From Acorus gramineus (lineage: Eukaryota; Streptophyta; Magnoliopsida; Acorales; Acoraceae), in NCBI GenBank assembly GCA_030737835.1, contig JAUJYN010000043.1, positions 124,001 to 188,000 on the forward strand: 64,000 nucleotides of DNA, in the 5' to 3' direction. Below, in pieces: positions 1 to 13,010 of this stretch; positions within the stretch are counted from its first letter, which is position 1; every line of letters starts with the position of its first letter. Position numbers and translations under genes: made by a program. The notes beneath the pieces are model-generated. The model made no database searches and had not been told where the DNA came from. It saw only the letters and a list, made by a program, of their open reading frames with translations.

Positions 1-434
1 AGTTGCAGCCCTAATAATGAGACTCATTTATATAAGTAGAATGGATTGGATATAAATAATACAATTTTAGATGACTTGGAATACAAATACAAGTTTATTC
101 CCACTTATTCTGATATAGCCATACTAATCTATTCCTTCCACCTAAATAGTTTTATTTTTTTTAATTTATTCTTCAATTATTCTCTCCTATTTCTTCCCTA
201 TTCCTCTACTAAAAAGGAATTTATCTAATTTAATCTAAATCTTATTATATCTTCTCTCTCTAATCAAATAAATAAATAACTATAATTAATAAACCGTAAG
301 ATTTTTTAGTTTAAAAAAAGAAAGATTATGATTTGAAAAGTTAAACGCTAAAAATGTATTTAGAATTTGAGTTTTAAAATTTTTAAATTTTTAAATGCAG
401 AATGTACCTCATATCGAAACATACCTAAACCGGA
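1..434. other. AT-rich upstream intergenic DNA
   Basis: This stretch is AT-rich with many short stop-bounded frames. I see no gene, RNA gene or recognisable transposon terminus in it. Its right edge runs into the TATA element of the first gene, so part of it is likely promoter DNA. Confidence 0.5.
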
Positions 435-443
435 TATAAAAGG
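435..443 (+). promoter_or_regulatory. TATA box of the first gene
   Basis: TATAAAAGG lies 206 bases before the start codon at 649. A transcription start about 30 bases further on would give a leader of roughly 180 bases. It is the only strong TATA motif close to this start on the + strand. The assignment is by motif and position only. Confidence 0.55.
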
Positions 444-648
444 CTGACTTCTCAGTGGTTTACGAAGTGACGATTGGGTTTTCTGTTTCCCTCTGTTTTT
501 TTTGTTTTTCGGCAACTGGTTGATTATGTTCATTTACGAGTGGATCTCTCTAGGGTTTCAACACCTCTTTCAGTAAAAATAAAAAAAGCGGTCTTTATTT
601 CTTCTTGATCGCTCGGGGTTTTGAACTCGAGAAGCGTCAGATCGACCG

Positions 649-3600
649 ATGGATTCCGCCGCCGTCCGCGGCGGGGCAACACCGCCTATGCCTTCCTCGC
701 AGTCCGGTCCGAGGAAGGAATGGCAGACCGTCCCCGACAACTCTCTCCGGCAATCGAACACTGATGTAAAGAAACCCATCTTTTTTTATTGTCTTATTAG
801 GGTTTCTTCTTCTTCTTCTCTTCCCACCCCAATTGATACAAACCTTCTAGCAGGACCAGCTGGAGCGGGGAAAGATAGGTCAATCCGACGAGAGAACGAT
901 TTACGAGGTAAACAATGGGAAGCATTGTTTTCTTTTCTTTTCCATTTTGGGGTGAGAGTAACAATCGGACGGGGATGATTGGGGTTGTGGGGGTGTTGGG
1001 GAAGGTGCAGGAAGGAACCGTGGTTGGACCGCTGGATGACATCGATTTCTGCTCGATAACAGGCGACCCTGACCTTCTGCAGCAGCAGTTGCACGAGGTG
1101 TCGGGCCGGAGGGGTGAACTCCAGCAGCTGGAGATCGAGTTGCAGGCCCGCGTCATTGCCCGGACAAAGATCCTCGGGATGCAGAACAGTTACAACCAGC
1201 AGATGAAGGAGCAGGCCGATGCTACTGCAAGTTTGAAGGTTATATCAGATTTAAACTGTTTTGCGTATGTTGATTGCTTGTTGTGAAGTAGGGAGCATGT
1301 TCCATCTTTAAAAGTGTTTGCCCCATATAAATGTATGTTTGTTAGACCATCAATTTGTGTCTTGATGAAGCCAGGAGTTACGGATGTTGTCTTCTGCCAT
1401 CTTTACGTAGGAAGGACGTCATACATTTAGTTTGTTATATTTGTCAGACATTAAGGTCCCCTTTGGCATTGGATTTTCTTGGCTAAGTATTACCACAATG
1501 TAGTGTTTTATAATATCAGTGAACTTAACCCATTTTTATCTTTGGAGACTTAATAAATTACTCTTGTTATATAAATCACTTTTATCTTTGGCTGGCCTTT
1601 GGTATAATCAGGATTTATTTTTTTTAAATTTCAATTTTACCCCTAAGATAAAAGTGTTGTAATATAAAAAAGACAGAAGAGTGATTGATGCACCACATAT
1701 TATTAATACTTTATATAAGGGTTTTAACTATATGTCTATATCTATATTAGTGGATGAAAAAATGGTATAAATCCTCATCCATTCCTCAGGTGGACTGGTT
1801 AAACACTGCTTTCTAATATCTAAAATATTCTCAATAACTTTGTTGTCAAATGGTATTAGATCTCCATTTCAGCTTTATATATACCTTAATTATATCAGTC
1901 AATATACCACTGCCAAAAGGGGCTTAAGTGATGTCGATATGTGTTTCGTTATGTTTGAAGTTCTACTCTTAAGGGACTAAAACAATAATGCTGCTAATTG
2001 GAGTATTTGTCTCATCATTGGTTGTGGGTACAAGTTAAAGCTCCTTTTTTTGATGATATGAATGTCGAACAATGCTCGTGCTTTAGTATTTATTCCCACA
2101 TGCTTAGTTGTTTTTCGGTTCTCTTTTGTTACTGTAGGAACAACTAGAGGACAGAGACCATCATATACATGATTTGCAGATGGAGGTGGAGGAAAGAGAG
2201 AGAGAGCTACGTGCAGCGAAGATCAACAATGAAGCAGTTTGTTTTCTCCTCTTAAATGCATGCTGTTGTTTGTTGGAGGTTAATTTGTTGTTTTCTATTT
2301 TTGGAAGAATGCCAAGTTAATATCTTCTTGTCTCTTCTATTGCAGCAGGCCTGGGCTAAAGAAGACCTTCTGAGGGAACAGAATAAAGAGTTGGCCACGT
2401 TTCGGTATGTGTTCTTGGTTGTCTATTCCGCATATTTATTTACCATGTTTGTGTTTTCTTATTACTTTACATGGCTTCACTATCTTTACATAAACTAGGT
2501 GATGGACCACGACCTGGTTGTCATAGGCACCTAGTAACTAATCTACACAAATATTCTTGGGTTTCAAAATCAAATTCTAGGGAATTTATTATATTGAAAT
2601 CTTTAGAGATTTCTTTTTTCAATTTTTTATTTACAAAAAATATTTAGAGATTTCTTTTTCCTTTCTTTATGCATGTTTCTAGCTTTTTTTTTTTTTGGCT
2701 ATTTGGATGGGCTGGATTGATACATCAGATTCAAGCAGTATTTTTTTTTTTTTGGTTCTGGTTGTTGATGCAGAAGGGAGCGTGACAACACTGAAGCTGA
2801 AAGAGCTCAATATATTAAACAAATACATGAGCTCCAAGAACATATTCGGGAAAAAGAGGGTCAATATCTTGAATTGGAGGAGCAGGTACCTTGCCTTGTA
2901 ATTATATATGCACAGATCAGTTTATGTCAACTAAGACATAAAAATTGATACTTATCCAATTGGAATAAGATCATGAAGTATTCAAATGCTATTCCTTGCT
3001 CATGTCTAATTCCATCTTCATTTTGTAGGGAATCCTTTATGGTTAAGAGATATTTTCAAGAATATTTTTTCTGGTGTTTGGCATGTTACTTTTCTCATTT
3101 GCATGTAACATCAGGAATTTTTGATATAATTGCATTGTGTTACTGTTTTGGAATGTAAACTAGGACCAAATGTTTTATTCACTTTGTTGGATTGTCGTTA
3201 ATTGAATTCTAACAAGTTGTCTCATGAGTGTGAGGTAAAATAGGCTGCATGCTGGTTGTAATAAAAGAATTGGGAAAGTAAGTATATTGTATATATAATT
3301 AATATGTTGCAACTTTTAATATAATTTTCATTTTATGACTGCCGGAATCTGAGGTTACTTCTTTTACCAATCGGACCTTTGATACTGATGTCACCACTCA
3401 TCAGTAATGCTTTACACAATACTTTCAAATGCTTATGTTAGGTTGGAAACAATCGAAACATAGTGTGGACCAAAAGCAAAGAGTATGTGCGGTCACTGGA
3501 ACACTGATTAACGGTCCATTATGATAATCCGTGTCATAATATTATGCAGTTTATGCTGCCTTACGTGTGACCATCTCATTCTAGTGCGTTCTGCATCGGT

Positions 3601-6600
3601 ATTCTAGATATTGGGTCTGATGTAAGGGTAATCAATTCAGGAGCTTGGACCCGATCAGCAAGAACATTAAGATTATCCCATTATCCCACCAACATATTCT
3701 TTACCTTTTACATCAAAGTGTCTCTTTACTCCACCGAAAAGACCCTCTCACTGGAAACCTTTTCTGCTATTAGTAGTGTGTACCAGTTTCATTAAAAGAA
3801 AAAGATTCAATAACCAAATTTTGATAAAAAAAAAAATGACCCAAACCGATGAGAAATTGACAACTCATCCATCCAAAAGTGATGGCACACATCCCAATAG
3901 TGATAGGATGACATGTTATCTTCTCATTGGCTTAAAATAAGCTTTGTTATAAGTGGGTTTCAAATTGGGTCATTGGATCAATGCTCGTCCTTAAAAAAAT
4001 TGGCTAAAAGTATAGGACAAACTTAAGATAGGATAAAACACAAAATACTGGAAAAAAGATTAGGGGGAGGAAGAAAAACAAAAGCAGGGCTAGGCTTGAC
4101 ATCGAGAATGCCCAGCCAACAGATTCTCCACTCTTGTACACCAAATTTTTTCTTTTTGCTAAGGGACAAGGAAGCTTGACATATGGACTAAGGGACAAGG
4201 AGGCAGAATTTTTTCTTTTTGCTATTGGCTCCTTTTTTCCATTGCATCTTTAAAAACCTGTTAATTTCTTGTATCGAGAAGGAAAGCTTCCCTAGGAAAG
4301 AGATTATTTTGCCCAAATACCTCTAGAATATGTTTGTCTGATGATTAAGTATTCCACATCCTCTTATTTCTTCCCACACAATCCACAAGTGACCTTTGTT
4401 TGTATTATGGGGCCACTCTGCTCTTCTGGATTGTCTTTTATCAAGAACCAAACATCACCTAAATGCTTGAATTTTTAATGGTTTTTTAGACTTCTATATC
4501 ACCTAAGTAGACCAGGATATATTCCCGCTCATGTCCCCAGATAATCACTGAGATCCCCCAATGATAATCTTATAAAAAGGCTTAATAGAAAAACCTTCTT
4601 TGCTGCTGCTGCACAAGAATTCTGCATCTTCTCTATGTGGATCAGCCTTTTTATTGGACAGAATTATCAGATCTGCCACCTTGTCAAACTCCTGATACAC
4701 CATATCCCTTAGTCTGGGGCACCATACAATTGCACCATCATTTAACTAATAAGCCATCTTCAGAGTCTTCTTTACAACCTGTCACATTGAAGATCATAGG
4801 TTACTATGTATCCAACCTACCCTGATGACGCCAACCTTCAGAACAAAACTTGGTTTTGGCCGTGTTCTTACTTTAAACAAAGGTCAATTTAGATGTTGGT
4901 TATGAGTCTCGGATTTCCCTCCTAATCCTAGAGAAATTTTAGGAACCACCAGGGTGAGACTCAATCATTTACAGTGTCCATAATCTTTAGCCCTTACGAC
5001 TAACCCTTGGTGCATCCTGCTTTTGCACTAGTCCCCCACAACAATTTCCTAGAATCCGAATTCATAGTTTGAGCATCCCAGATTTATTATCAATTTTTTT
5101 TCCAAGTAAACAGTGGACAGTCAACCTCGTATTATTAACAAAGGGGAAAACCCAATTAGTACAGATAACAAAGCAAAGTAAATTAAAAAAAAAAAGCATC
5201 AGAAAAGCCTCATCCCAGTAGAAGAAAATTCTACCTAGGATCAAGAAACACCACGCCAGTATCTCTTGTCAAACCTGGGTGTTTCCTTTTTTTGTGAGCC
5301 TGAAGTTCAGAGGCACTAAGAAATCTTCACCATGCCTTGAATTTAGTAAATCCTAAATTCTTGCCAATCTTATCTACGAAAACCCCAAAGGACACTCAAA
5401 TGCAATGTATACCCACCAAGTTGAAGAAATGGTTGAACTTGATCATAGGAATAGGTTTTGTTACTATATCCACCGAATTCTGTTGTATTGATCATCTGAT
5501 GATACATTGAGACACGGTCCCTCGAATCAAGTTATAATTGACAGTTTTTTCATAATACAATTTGTCAAGTGTTTTGAATTTCAGCGCTCACGACTGTAAA
5601 AAATGACCTGTGCGACCATCGTGAACATAAAAGTAAACAAGGAAATCACTCTTCGTTTGGGTTCAATGGAGAATGGCATTTCAGTTAATTGTTTTTGGAG
5701 GAAAGGATAGGAGACTCTTATTAAAAGAAACCCCCGGATAGAAGGAGACAAGGGATCTCATTAAAAGTGAAGGGAGAAGATGAAGAAAGAAAGAACTGAA
5801 AAAATGGGGGTGAAACCCCACAAAACCACTCACATCACCTCCAAAACCAAAGAGAACCCATAATAGTAGAAGGAGATCCTTCTCCCAAAGGATCTCGTCG
5901 TTTGGATTCGATGGAGAAGGGCATTTCAGTTAATTGTTTATTGTGAATTCAACCATAGATAGGGTTGGAAAGCGAGCCGAACGAGTCAAACCGAGCCAAG
6001 CTGAGCTCACGAGCCTCAACGAGCCTGCGTTCTTATTCATTTTAGGGTTTTTAAGGATTGAAAACAAAATTTTAGCTTAAATAAGCCAAGTTCATGAGTC
6101 CAAACGAGTATAGCTTTGTATTAATTTAATGTTCTGATTTTATAGAGGAGTTTAATTAAGTTTCAACTAAGTTTTTTATAGCATAACAAGTCGAATTTGA
6201 ACACAAAATGAAGCTCGATCAAGGTCCCGAACCTAACCGAGCTTTAAAAATTGTTCAAGCTCGCTCATTTGTCTAATTGAACGAGCTTGAACGTGCTCAA
6301 ACCGAGCTGAGCCCGAGCGGCTTGGTTCGTTTACCAGCCCTAACCGTAGATATCAGCCTAATGAGTTAGGGTTCTTATGTACTTTTGAGAGGTTTTTAGA
6401 GAGGGTTTTCTAGGATTTTTTTGTGCGAGATCTTTGTTGATATCTAAGTTTGGGATTTGAGAATTTTGGAGAGATTGTCATCATGTTCACAGTATAGTAG
6501 ACTTCTTCTCGTTGTTTTTGCCCCTAGTTTTTCTATTTCTATTGAGGGTTTTTCACGTAATGTGATTTTCTGGTTTTTTTGCTTTAATTTTTCATTGTTT

Positions 6601-9600
6601 CTCCATCGAGTTTCATTTGTTTTCCACCTGAATGCCCTCTCCCACCAATTAAAACGAAAATATCAGGTAAAAATAGTTGAAAATGAAACAACACAAATGC
6701 CCCAGTTCTTTACATCATTACCATGGGTTATTCCACCTGAGTGCCGTCTCCCATCAATTCCATTCAGTCTTACAATAACAGCTTAATTTTGCACTCCTTA
6801 CTTAAGTTAAATAGAATGCCATCCCAGGTGTTGTCAACTTAAGCTAACTTTCGCTTAAACATATGTTAATTTCTTGTCAACCAGATTGTCCAACGCACTG
6901 CATTATATGATGGGCTTTTTTTTCTTCCATCTTTGCTCCTATCTTTCTTCTTTTTGAATTTGCAAACCAATCCACATCTGTCAAAATTTTTAAATGATGC
7001 TCTTTTTCTCCAATCACAGTAAGTTTTCTCCATATTTCCTGACTACGGCTAAGGAAAGCATGAGGATTCTGTAGTGATGTTGAGATGAATGTTCTGGAAA
7101 CTAAATATCAGGTACTGTCTCAATACGTGTTAAAGAAATGGTGATTGGATGAACTTAGCAGTATGAAAATTATCTATTGTACAATTATATTATATATATT
7201 TGTTTTGACATTAAGTAAGTATATTGAAAAAAGCTTGATTGGGGTTATGGACTTCGGTATTCGTGAACTTGAACCGGAATAGAGGGATGATTAAAAATCT
7301 TATAAATTGAAGTTTGCATTTTAATGGACTCTACAGAACCTGTATTCAGGCCCTTACTTCACAGCATCAAGCTTATATCTTAACAGCAGAATGCAACACA
7401 GAAAGTCTGCTCATAAGGAGACTCCTAACTAGTGGTGGCTTGGATTTCCAAGAAACAAGGGGGCCATGTGGCTGGGTTATCTGATACGCTTGAGGAAATC
7501 TATGATATTTGGGATCATCGTTATTCAATACGATTGGCCATGTAAGATGATCAACAGATGAGCTATGGTTAGCTGGTTTGCACCCCGTCTCCGTATAGGA
7601 GGTTAGGAGATCCAAGCCCACCATGCTAAATTTGCACAGGGGGCACCAATTTTCAAAAAAAAAAAGAAAAAAAAAGATGATCAGCAAATGAGAAAGCTAA
7701 TGGAAGTGTTAACGCGGTGAACTGGAAACCTTGAACCAGAGGAGGCCATAAGATTGTTTTGTTCTTGATCTTGATGAAATACAAAAACCCAGCCATTCCA
7801 TTATTTTTCTGATTTTGGATGGCCCTTAACTTTTGAATTGCTCTAGTAACTTAAGTGGGTTTGTGCAGAGATACATTGGTTTTGTGCTTAAATTTATTTG
7901 TTTCTCTTTTAGACAATTCTGTGGGGCTATTTTCATGGATGAGAGAAAAGACTTGGAAGATTGTTTGTTTCTTGTATCTCTTGTGACTGAATACAAATGC
8001 AGTGTGTTCCAGTGTCATATACCTTTGCATTGTATTCAACATTCGATATCTTTGTGAAAAGCTTGTTTCCCCTTTATACTTTTTCATTTTTGTTATCCTG
8101 TTTAAGTTTTGTATATGTGGACAGCTGCATATTTTTTCTTTTAACCACAGTTGTCTGGCCGGACAAGCGAGCCTAGATGTTGGTCATGTGCACACGCATC
8201 TAGGCAATGCTTAATTTCACATATGTATTTTTTAAGCCAGTGATCATATTGATATTAGTTCTCTAATTATTCATGCATTCCATTTTTGTACAAGTGAATC
8301 TGAGATAGAAAATTCTATATTTATATGGTTATCATAATTCACTAAGAATCACATGATTATCAAAATTCATAAACATGTTCTACTTGGTTAAATGTAAGCT
8401 AATAAACTAATATGATATTAAAATTTAATTGAAAATAAAACAACAAAAGAAAAAGGACAAGTTATGTGACAATCAAAATCCATAGTTCCAAAGCCACCAA
8501 TCAACAAAAAATTACAACGTGGAAAATATCTGAACTTCCAAACCAATACCAACAAAAAACTACATTGTCATGCTACTAATTAAAGCATGAACTTCCTCAG
8601 TAGCTATCCAAACCATTAGGTTAGGTGTTTATATTTCTCTTGACTGATTGAATATTATATATTCATTGTTTCAACCATTCATAATAAATCGATCAAGTCT
8701 ATTAAGTGCTTACCTGATCCATTTATTAGGCCTAGATGGGCCAGGCGATGCCTAGGTGTGTATAAAGGCTACTCGCCTAGGCGTAACCTGGACCACTATG
8801 CTTCCAACATTTATCAATGAACAATGATGCTATTCTTTCATCTTGAATCCTGTTTGAATGATGTTCTTATTTCTTGTCTTGAATTTTCCCAGTGAAAAAC
8901 TTGACATGCTCGATATCATTCTGTCTTTCAGCGTAGGGTTGCTCAAGAAGCTATCATTTATAAGGACGAACAATTGAGGGAGGCACAAGCTTGGGTTTCA
9001 CGTGTTCAGGAATTGAATGCGGTGAATCAGTCTTTGCAAACTGAGTTGAGAGATCACGTTGAGCAATTTAACCTTTTTTGGTTTAACTCCCAGCGACAGG
9101 TTGTCATAGTTTTGCCCTTAGCTTCCACCCTTGTATTCTGTCCGCTTTTGAAAGTTGGGTTTGGAATTTAATTTTCTAGTTTAGTACCTTGGGATTCAGT
9201 TAGCTCTTTTTGCCTTTTCAGTTCTCCTGCATGTGAGTTTGTTTATTTCTATATACTCAAAACTTTTGTATTTGTTGATGTCAGTATGCAGAAATGGAGC
9301 AGCGTTATGTCCAGACAATACAACAACTTCAACTAGAGTTGGCTGAGATGAGAGAAAAGAATGGAACAAGTACTGAGAATTCACAAATAACCCATGTGAA
9401 TTCCGATGAACCATCGTCATACATTCAAAACATGGGGATACAGTTTGGCACTTCAAATGTGAATTCCGGGGTCTTGTCAAATGGGAACACAGGGAGTGTA
9501 ACTTCTGTTTCTGCCATCCATGCATCCATCAAGGTAGGTTTGTAATGAGTTCTTTTTGACGATTGTGTAGCAGTCAATTTATTGGTGGTTCTTGTTCTGA

Positions 9601-12600
9601 ATATCTGGATTAATTAACATATGCTTTTGGGTGAGTTAATTCAAAATTATTTGCTAACTTTTTGTGTGTTCAGATAGCATATATGTGTCATGAAATATGG
9701 TATGATCCTCACAGTTTTTCTATTAAATTTAATTTGCCTTTATGCTTAGTCTCATACTGTTTATTGGTGAGATTGGCTTTGTAAATCACATTAAGGCTAA
9801 CAGAAAATAAGTCAGCATTCGTGTGCCATTTTTACATGGCAGTCAACGAATTTATTTTAATTGAGCTTGTTTTTTCCAAGGCAACTGTCACTGCACCACC
9901 ATGTCAAAATGGAAACACTGCAAATTTAGAGTAAAGATAATAGCCTTCCTGGGTAGGCATAATTTCTGATGTTAATTGTTTGGCTAGAATGATACACGAC
10001 ATCTTCTGCTTCATTGTTCAATGGACTGAAACAAATTTACTGTTATGGTTTGTAGTCCCCCCACCCCATGACCTTCTATTGTCTCCATATCCTGTGCCTC
10101 ACTACAATCCCACTTCCCACTTGGAAATTCTAACCTATCTTCCTTGTAATGTGAATTTGGAGAATTTATTCACCTGCCACTGGTTTGCGCACTCTTTAAT
10201 CGCATGAATTGCATCTGCATTTCCCTCTGTTAATGTCTGTCCATGAAATCTCTTTATATTTTCAGACCTTTATGCAATGCAGTGAACATATATTTTGATT
10301 GCTGAATTATGTATCATATCACTCGTCTTACTATTTTTTTGCTACCATAGTTTCAAATCATCAAGATAACAATATTTGGTTTGATATATCTATTTTGCGG
10401 GTGTAATCGCCAAAATCCGGTGATTAACGTTAGAAATATTGATAGCCCCTTTTGAAGAATAAAAAAAATACCAACCAAAAAGAAAAAGAAGATAATGTTG
10501 ATGATGAATTGAAGGATTAGGCCTGGCCTTCTCCATCACCTATGGCTGTTCTCTGTTTGCTCCACTGCTCTCTATTTGATCTTTTCTTTTTCTCCTCTGC
10601 TTCCTTGTGCCGTCTCTCTCTCTCTCTCTCTAATCCATTTTATTGTTCTTATGCTAGACTGATCACGTCCATGGATCTGCGATTGTTCCATCGTCGATTA
10701 TTGGGATGAATACATTTGTTCCACCTGGCCAGCTTGCTCCACTCCATCCTTTTATGATGCATCAACAAGGTCTTCAGCAATCTGTGCATACTCCTAATTC
10801 TGTAGGCCATTTTCAGCAAATTCCTGCAGCTTCATCAGGCCAACTTTGGCAAAGCCAGGAGGTATGCAGGAGAACCTAAAAATTTCTGTTTATTATTCTT
10901 TTGTGATAGATTAATTTGGTTCACTCAGGGTTGCTTGCCCATTTATTTTCTTATAGGCAGTAAAGCGTAATTCACTGGCACCAACAATGAATCAATATCC
11001 AACATCTCAGATAGAACCAAGTAATATGCCTTTAGATTCTCAGTATGATCACAATCTCTCTGTTTGTGCACAACAAGTTCATTCAGGATACCTGGAATCT
11101 CACAACAGTCGGCAACTGAGTTCAGACCCGTTGGTTACTGGCTCTAATAATGATGTCAAGGTAATATGTTTTCCTTTTATGATTTGGATGGTTATCTCAT
11201 GCATGTTCTTACTTTATATACACATTTAGGGGCTAAGGTCAAATGCCAAGCAATACATAGTACCCCAAGAATCACAACAGAACACTGAAGAGATCTCTTC
11301 TCAGTTCCATGCTATGTTAGGATTGAAATTGCCAGAAACTAAGAGTGAAATCGAGGTTTGTAATGATTTTTCTTTTCTTTTTTTAATTTTTTGTTGCATG
11401 GTGAAGCATCTTGTGTCTCATAAAGTGGTTATAGCTTGGAACATAATGCTTGTGGACCAAGTCTAAACTCATGATATCTGTTTTATGACAGACACACAAT
11501 AAGAGCACTTCTGTGGTCAGCCAACAAGAGTCTTTGACATCAGAACCACAAAGTTCAGCTGCAATGAATTTGCCATTTGATGTTCAAAGCCACGCTGTAA
11601 GTTTGGGTACTGAGTCTGAATGCAACACCGGTGTCACAATTCTGCCTGAAGCACCTATCTCTGCTGCACAAACGTCGAATGTTTTGATTTCAAGCAAGGG
11701 GCCTGAACCTGCTCTTCTGGAAGAAGGATCATTGTTGGCTTGCATTGTTCGTGCCATTCCTTCTGGATCAAGTGGTCAAATAAAAATCAGCACTACTGTA
11801 AGTGGTGACACTGCATTTTCGCACACATTATTATGTTGATAATTGTGTTTTCATCCTTTATGATGAATTTATAATCTCTGTTTGGTTCAGTTACCAAATA
11901 GGCTTGGCAAGATGCTTTCTCCTCTCCATTGGCATGACTACAAGAAAAAATATGGGAAGCTTGATGACTTTGTGGCTCAGCATCCTGAAGTAAGCCTTTA
12001 GAAACCTTTTTTTTGAATTGTTTGATTGCTTGATTTTTGACTTCAACGTGGTTCTCAAATTGTGCTATTCCAGTTGTTTGTAATTGAAGGGGACTTCATT
12101 CATCTTCGTGAGGGAGCACAAGAAATCATATCAGCAACTGCTGCTGTTGCTAAAGTTGCTGCAGTAGCTGCAGCTTCTGTTCCATATTCATCGCTCTTGT
12201 CTTCTGTTGCTGTAACCCCTGTGGCACAAACTCATCGTTTAAAACTAGGTCCTTCCACTGACACCAAGCCTGGGAAGACAGTTTTGTCCAGTGACTCTGC
12301 CAATTCAGCTCACAACGGAGATCTATATGACAATCAGATAATGCGCAATCAACAGGCAAATGGTGTTGACAATAACCCATCTAAAAATCTCTTGAATGTA
12401 AAAATTTTCAACAAATCGAAAGATCTTCAGCAAGTAAATGGCTCATCATCAGAAGTGAGACCTGGCCATTCATCTGGAGATGCAGCAATTGGCAATGGAG
12501 CACGTTCGAGCCCTTCTCAAAACAAAGGACCAAGTAATGGGAAGCATGGCATAATCTTTGGAGCTAGGCAGCAAGGGAGGTAGTAAATTGTTGTCCTTTG

Positions 12601-12725
12601 TTGATATTGTAGCCTGGATTGTTCTCTAGTAGTTTGTTCCGGCATTTAATTTTTGAAGAAATTTATTTAAGTGGTGTTGCTTTCCTCCCAGAACCACAAT
12701 GCCTGGGTTGGCCTCCAGAAGATAG
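649..12725 (+). CDS. Plant-specific coiled-coil protein with C-terminal winged-helix-like domain (DUF7725-type), 15 exons
   Basis: Exons: 649-765, 854-907, 1011-1238, 2138-2236, 2349-2404, 2774-2885, 8932-9099, 9285-9533, 10658-10861, 10957-11160, 11230-11355, 11492-11797, 11891-11989, 12074-12579 and 12692-12725. They join in one frame to 853 residues, and 12 of 14 introns are phase 0. Residues of about 75-320 are rich in heptad-like Glu, Gln, Leu and Lys (coiled coil). Residues of about 320-620 are Ser/Gln/Asn-rich and probably disordered. Residues of about 620-715 form the conserved part, with motifs LLACIVRAIP, HWHDYKKKYGKLDDF and LFVIEGDFIHLREGA, followed by an Ala/Val helix. I recall this as a plant family annotated only as a domain of unknown function. 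The tyrosine-lysine..FVIEGD pattern resembles LOTUS/OST-HTH winged helices, which would suggest RNA or protein binding; that is inference. An unspliced reading stops at 12581-12583; I prefer splicing to the last exon, giving a C-terminus ending GLASRR. Confidence 0.85.
4240..4445 (-). pseudogene. LINE relic: zinc-binding domain of a non-LTR reverse transcriptase
   Basis: The minus strand reads CGLCGKK, a stop, then EDVEYLII and SRGIWAK. This is the CxxC..E..HL..C..IW pattern of the zf-RVT domain that ends plant LINE ORF2 proteins. The expected His and the later Cys are replaced. It is an old fragment inside the host intron with no coding capacity. Confidence 0.4.
5651..5942. repeat. Direct repeat of about 46 bp flanking a purine-rich segment
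   Basis: A segment near 5651-5695 (TTCAATGGAGAATGGCATTT) recurs near 5897-5942 (TTCGATGGAGAAGGGCATTT), about 245 bases apart, both followed by CAGTTAATTGTTT. The DNA between is rich in GGAGA and GAAAG. This may be a local duplication or the remains of a short insertion. Confidence 0.6.
5961..6341. mobile_element. Mutator-like miniature transposon in intron 6
   Basis: The element begins AGGGTTGGAAAGCGAGCC and ends with its imperfect inverted copy ..GGTTCGTTTACCAGCCCT. It is flanked by AACCATAGAT at 5951-5960 and AACCGTAGAT at 6342-6351 (9 of 10 match), which fits the 9-10 bp target duplication of Mutator-like elements. The 381-bp body is built of GAGCCGAGCT-type words read in both directions and has no coding capacity. 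A relative sits at 16906-17399. Confidence 0.75.
8146..8800. mobile_element. hAT-like non-autonomous element in intron 6
   Basis: The left end CACAGTTGTCTGGCC and the right end ..CCTGGACCACTATG form imperfect inverted termini, with CGCCTAGG-type words near both. CTTTTAAC (8138-8145) and CTTCCAAC (8801-8808) match at 6 of 8 positions, as expected for an aged 8-bp hAT target duplication. The 655-bp body is AT-rich and noncoding. It ends about 130 bases before exon 7. Confidence 0.65.
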
Positions 12726-13010
12726 GGAATTCCCCCCTGCTATATATCAGGTATGTATTGGAATTAAATTTAGCTCGCTCGTGTTAGTGTTTTCATCCGT
12801 AGATTCTGCTCGATAGATAGTGAAACATATAATTTTGATATGCTTGTTACCGTTTTAAATACACAATCCTTTGTATCTGTTTAGTATTTTCATAATTCAA
12901 AGTAATATTATCTAAACATTGATAGAGTTACTTTTCAAGTTATGTTTTCCTAGGGTTAGATGACTCGTTATTAGTTTAGGCTATCTCATGCAGGTGAGGG
13001 AGTGCATGCT
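12726..13010 (+). other. Probable 3' UTR of the coiled-coil gene with a possible UTR intron donor
   Basis: After the preferred stop at 12723-12725 the sequence runs 25 bases to CAG/GTATGT at 12751, a strong 5' splice donor. A 3' UTR intron from here could span the LINE beyond 13010; a candidate acceptor is the GGCAG near 19720. No clear polyadenylation hexamer decides between a short UTR and the spliced one. Confidence 0.35.

Larger units (their letters stand above)
2886..8931 (+). other. Giant sixth intron (6,046 bp) of the coiled-coil gene
   Basis: The intron starts GTACCT after exon 6 and ends CTTTCAG before exon 7. All other introns of this gene are about 1.1 kb or shorter. It holds a Mutator-like miniature element, an hAT-like miniature element, a LINE relic and a duplicated 46-bp segment. 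The rest is AT-rich with no exon-like frame. Transposon build-up explains much of the length. Confidence 0.75.

Noticed and set aside
46..228. Short + strand frame of 60 codons
   Set aside because: AT-rich, Phe/Leu/Ile/Tyr-rich, no family signature and no gene context; it looks like chance in AT-rich DNA.
12581..12583. TAG as the natural end of the coiled-coil gene
   Set aside because: A consensus donor overlaps it and a strong acceptor 112 bases on gives a plausible conserved-looking tail; the spliced form is preferred.
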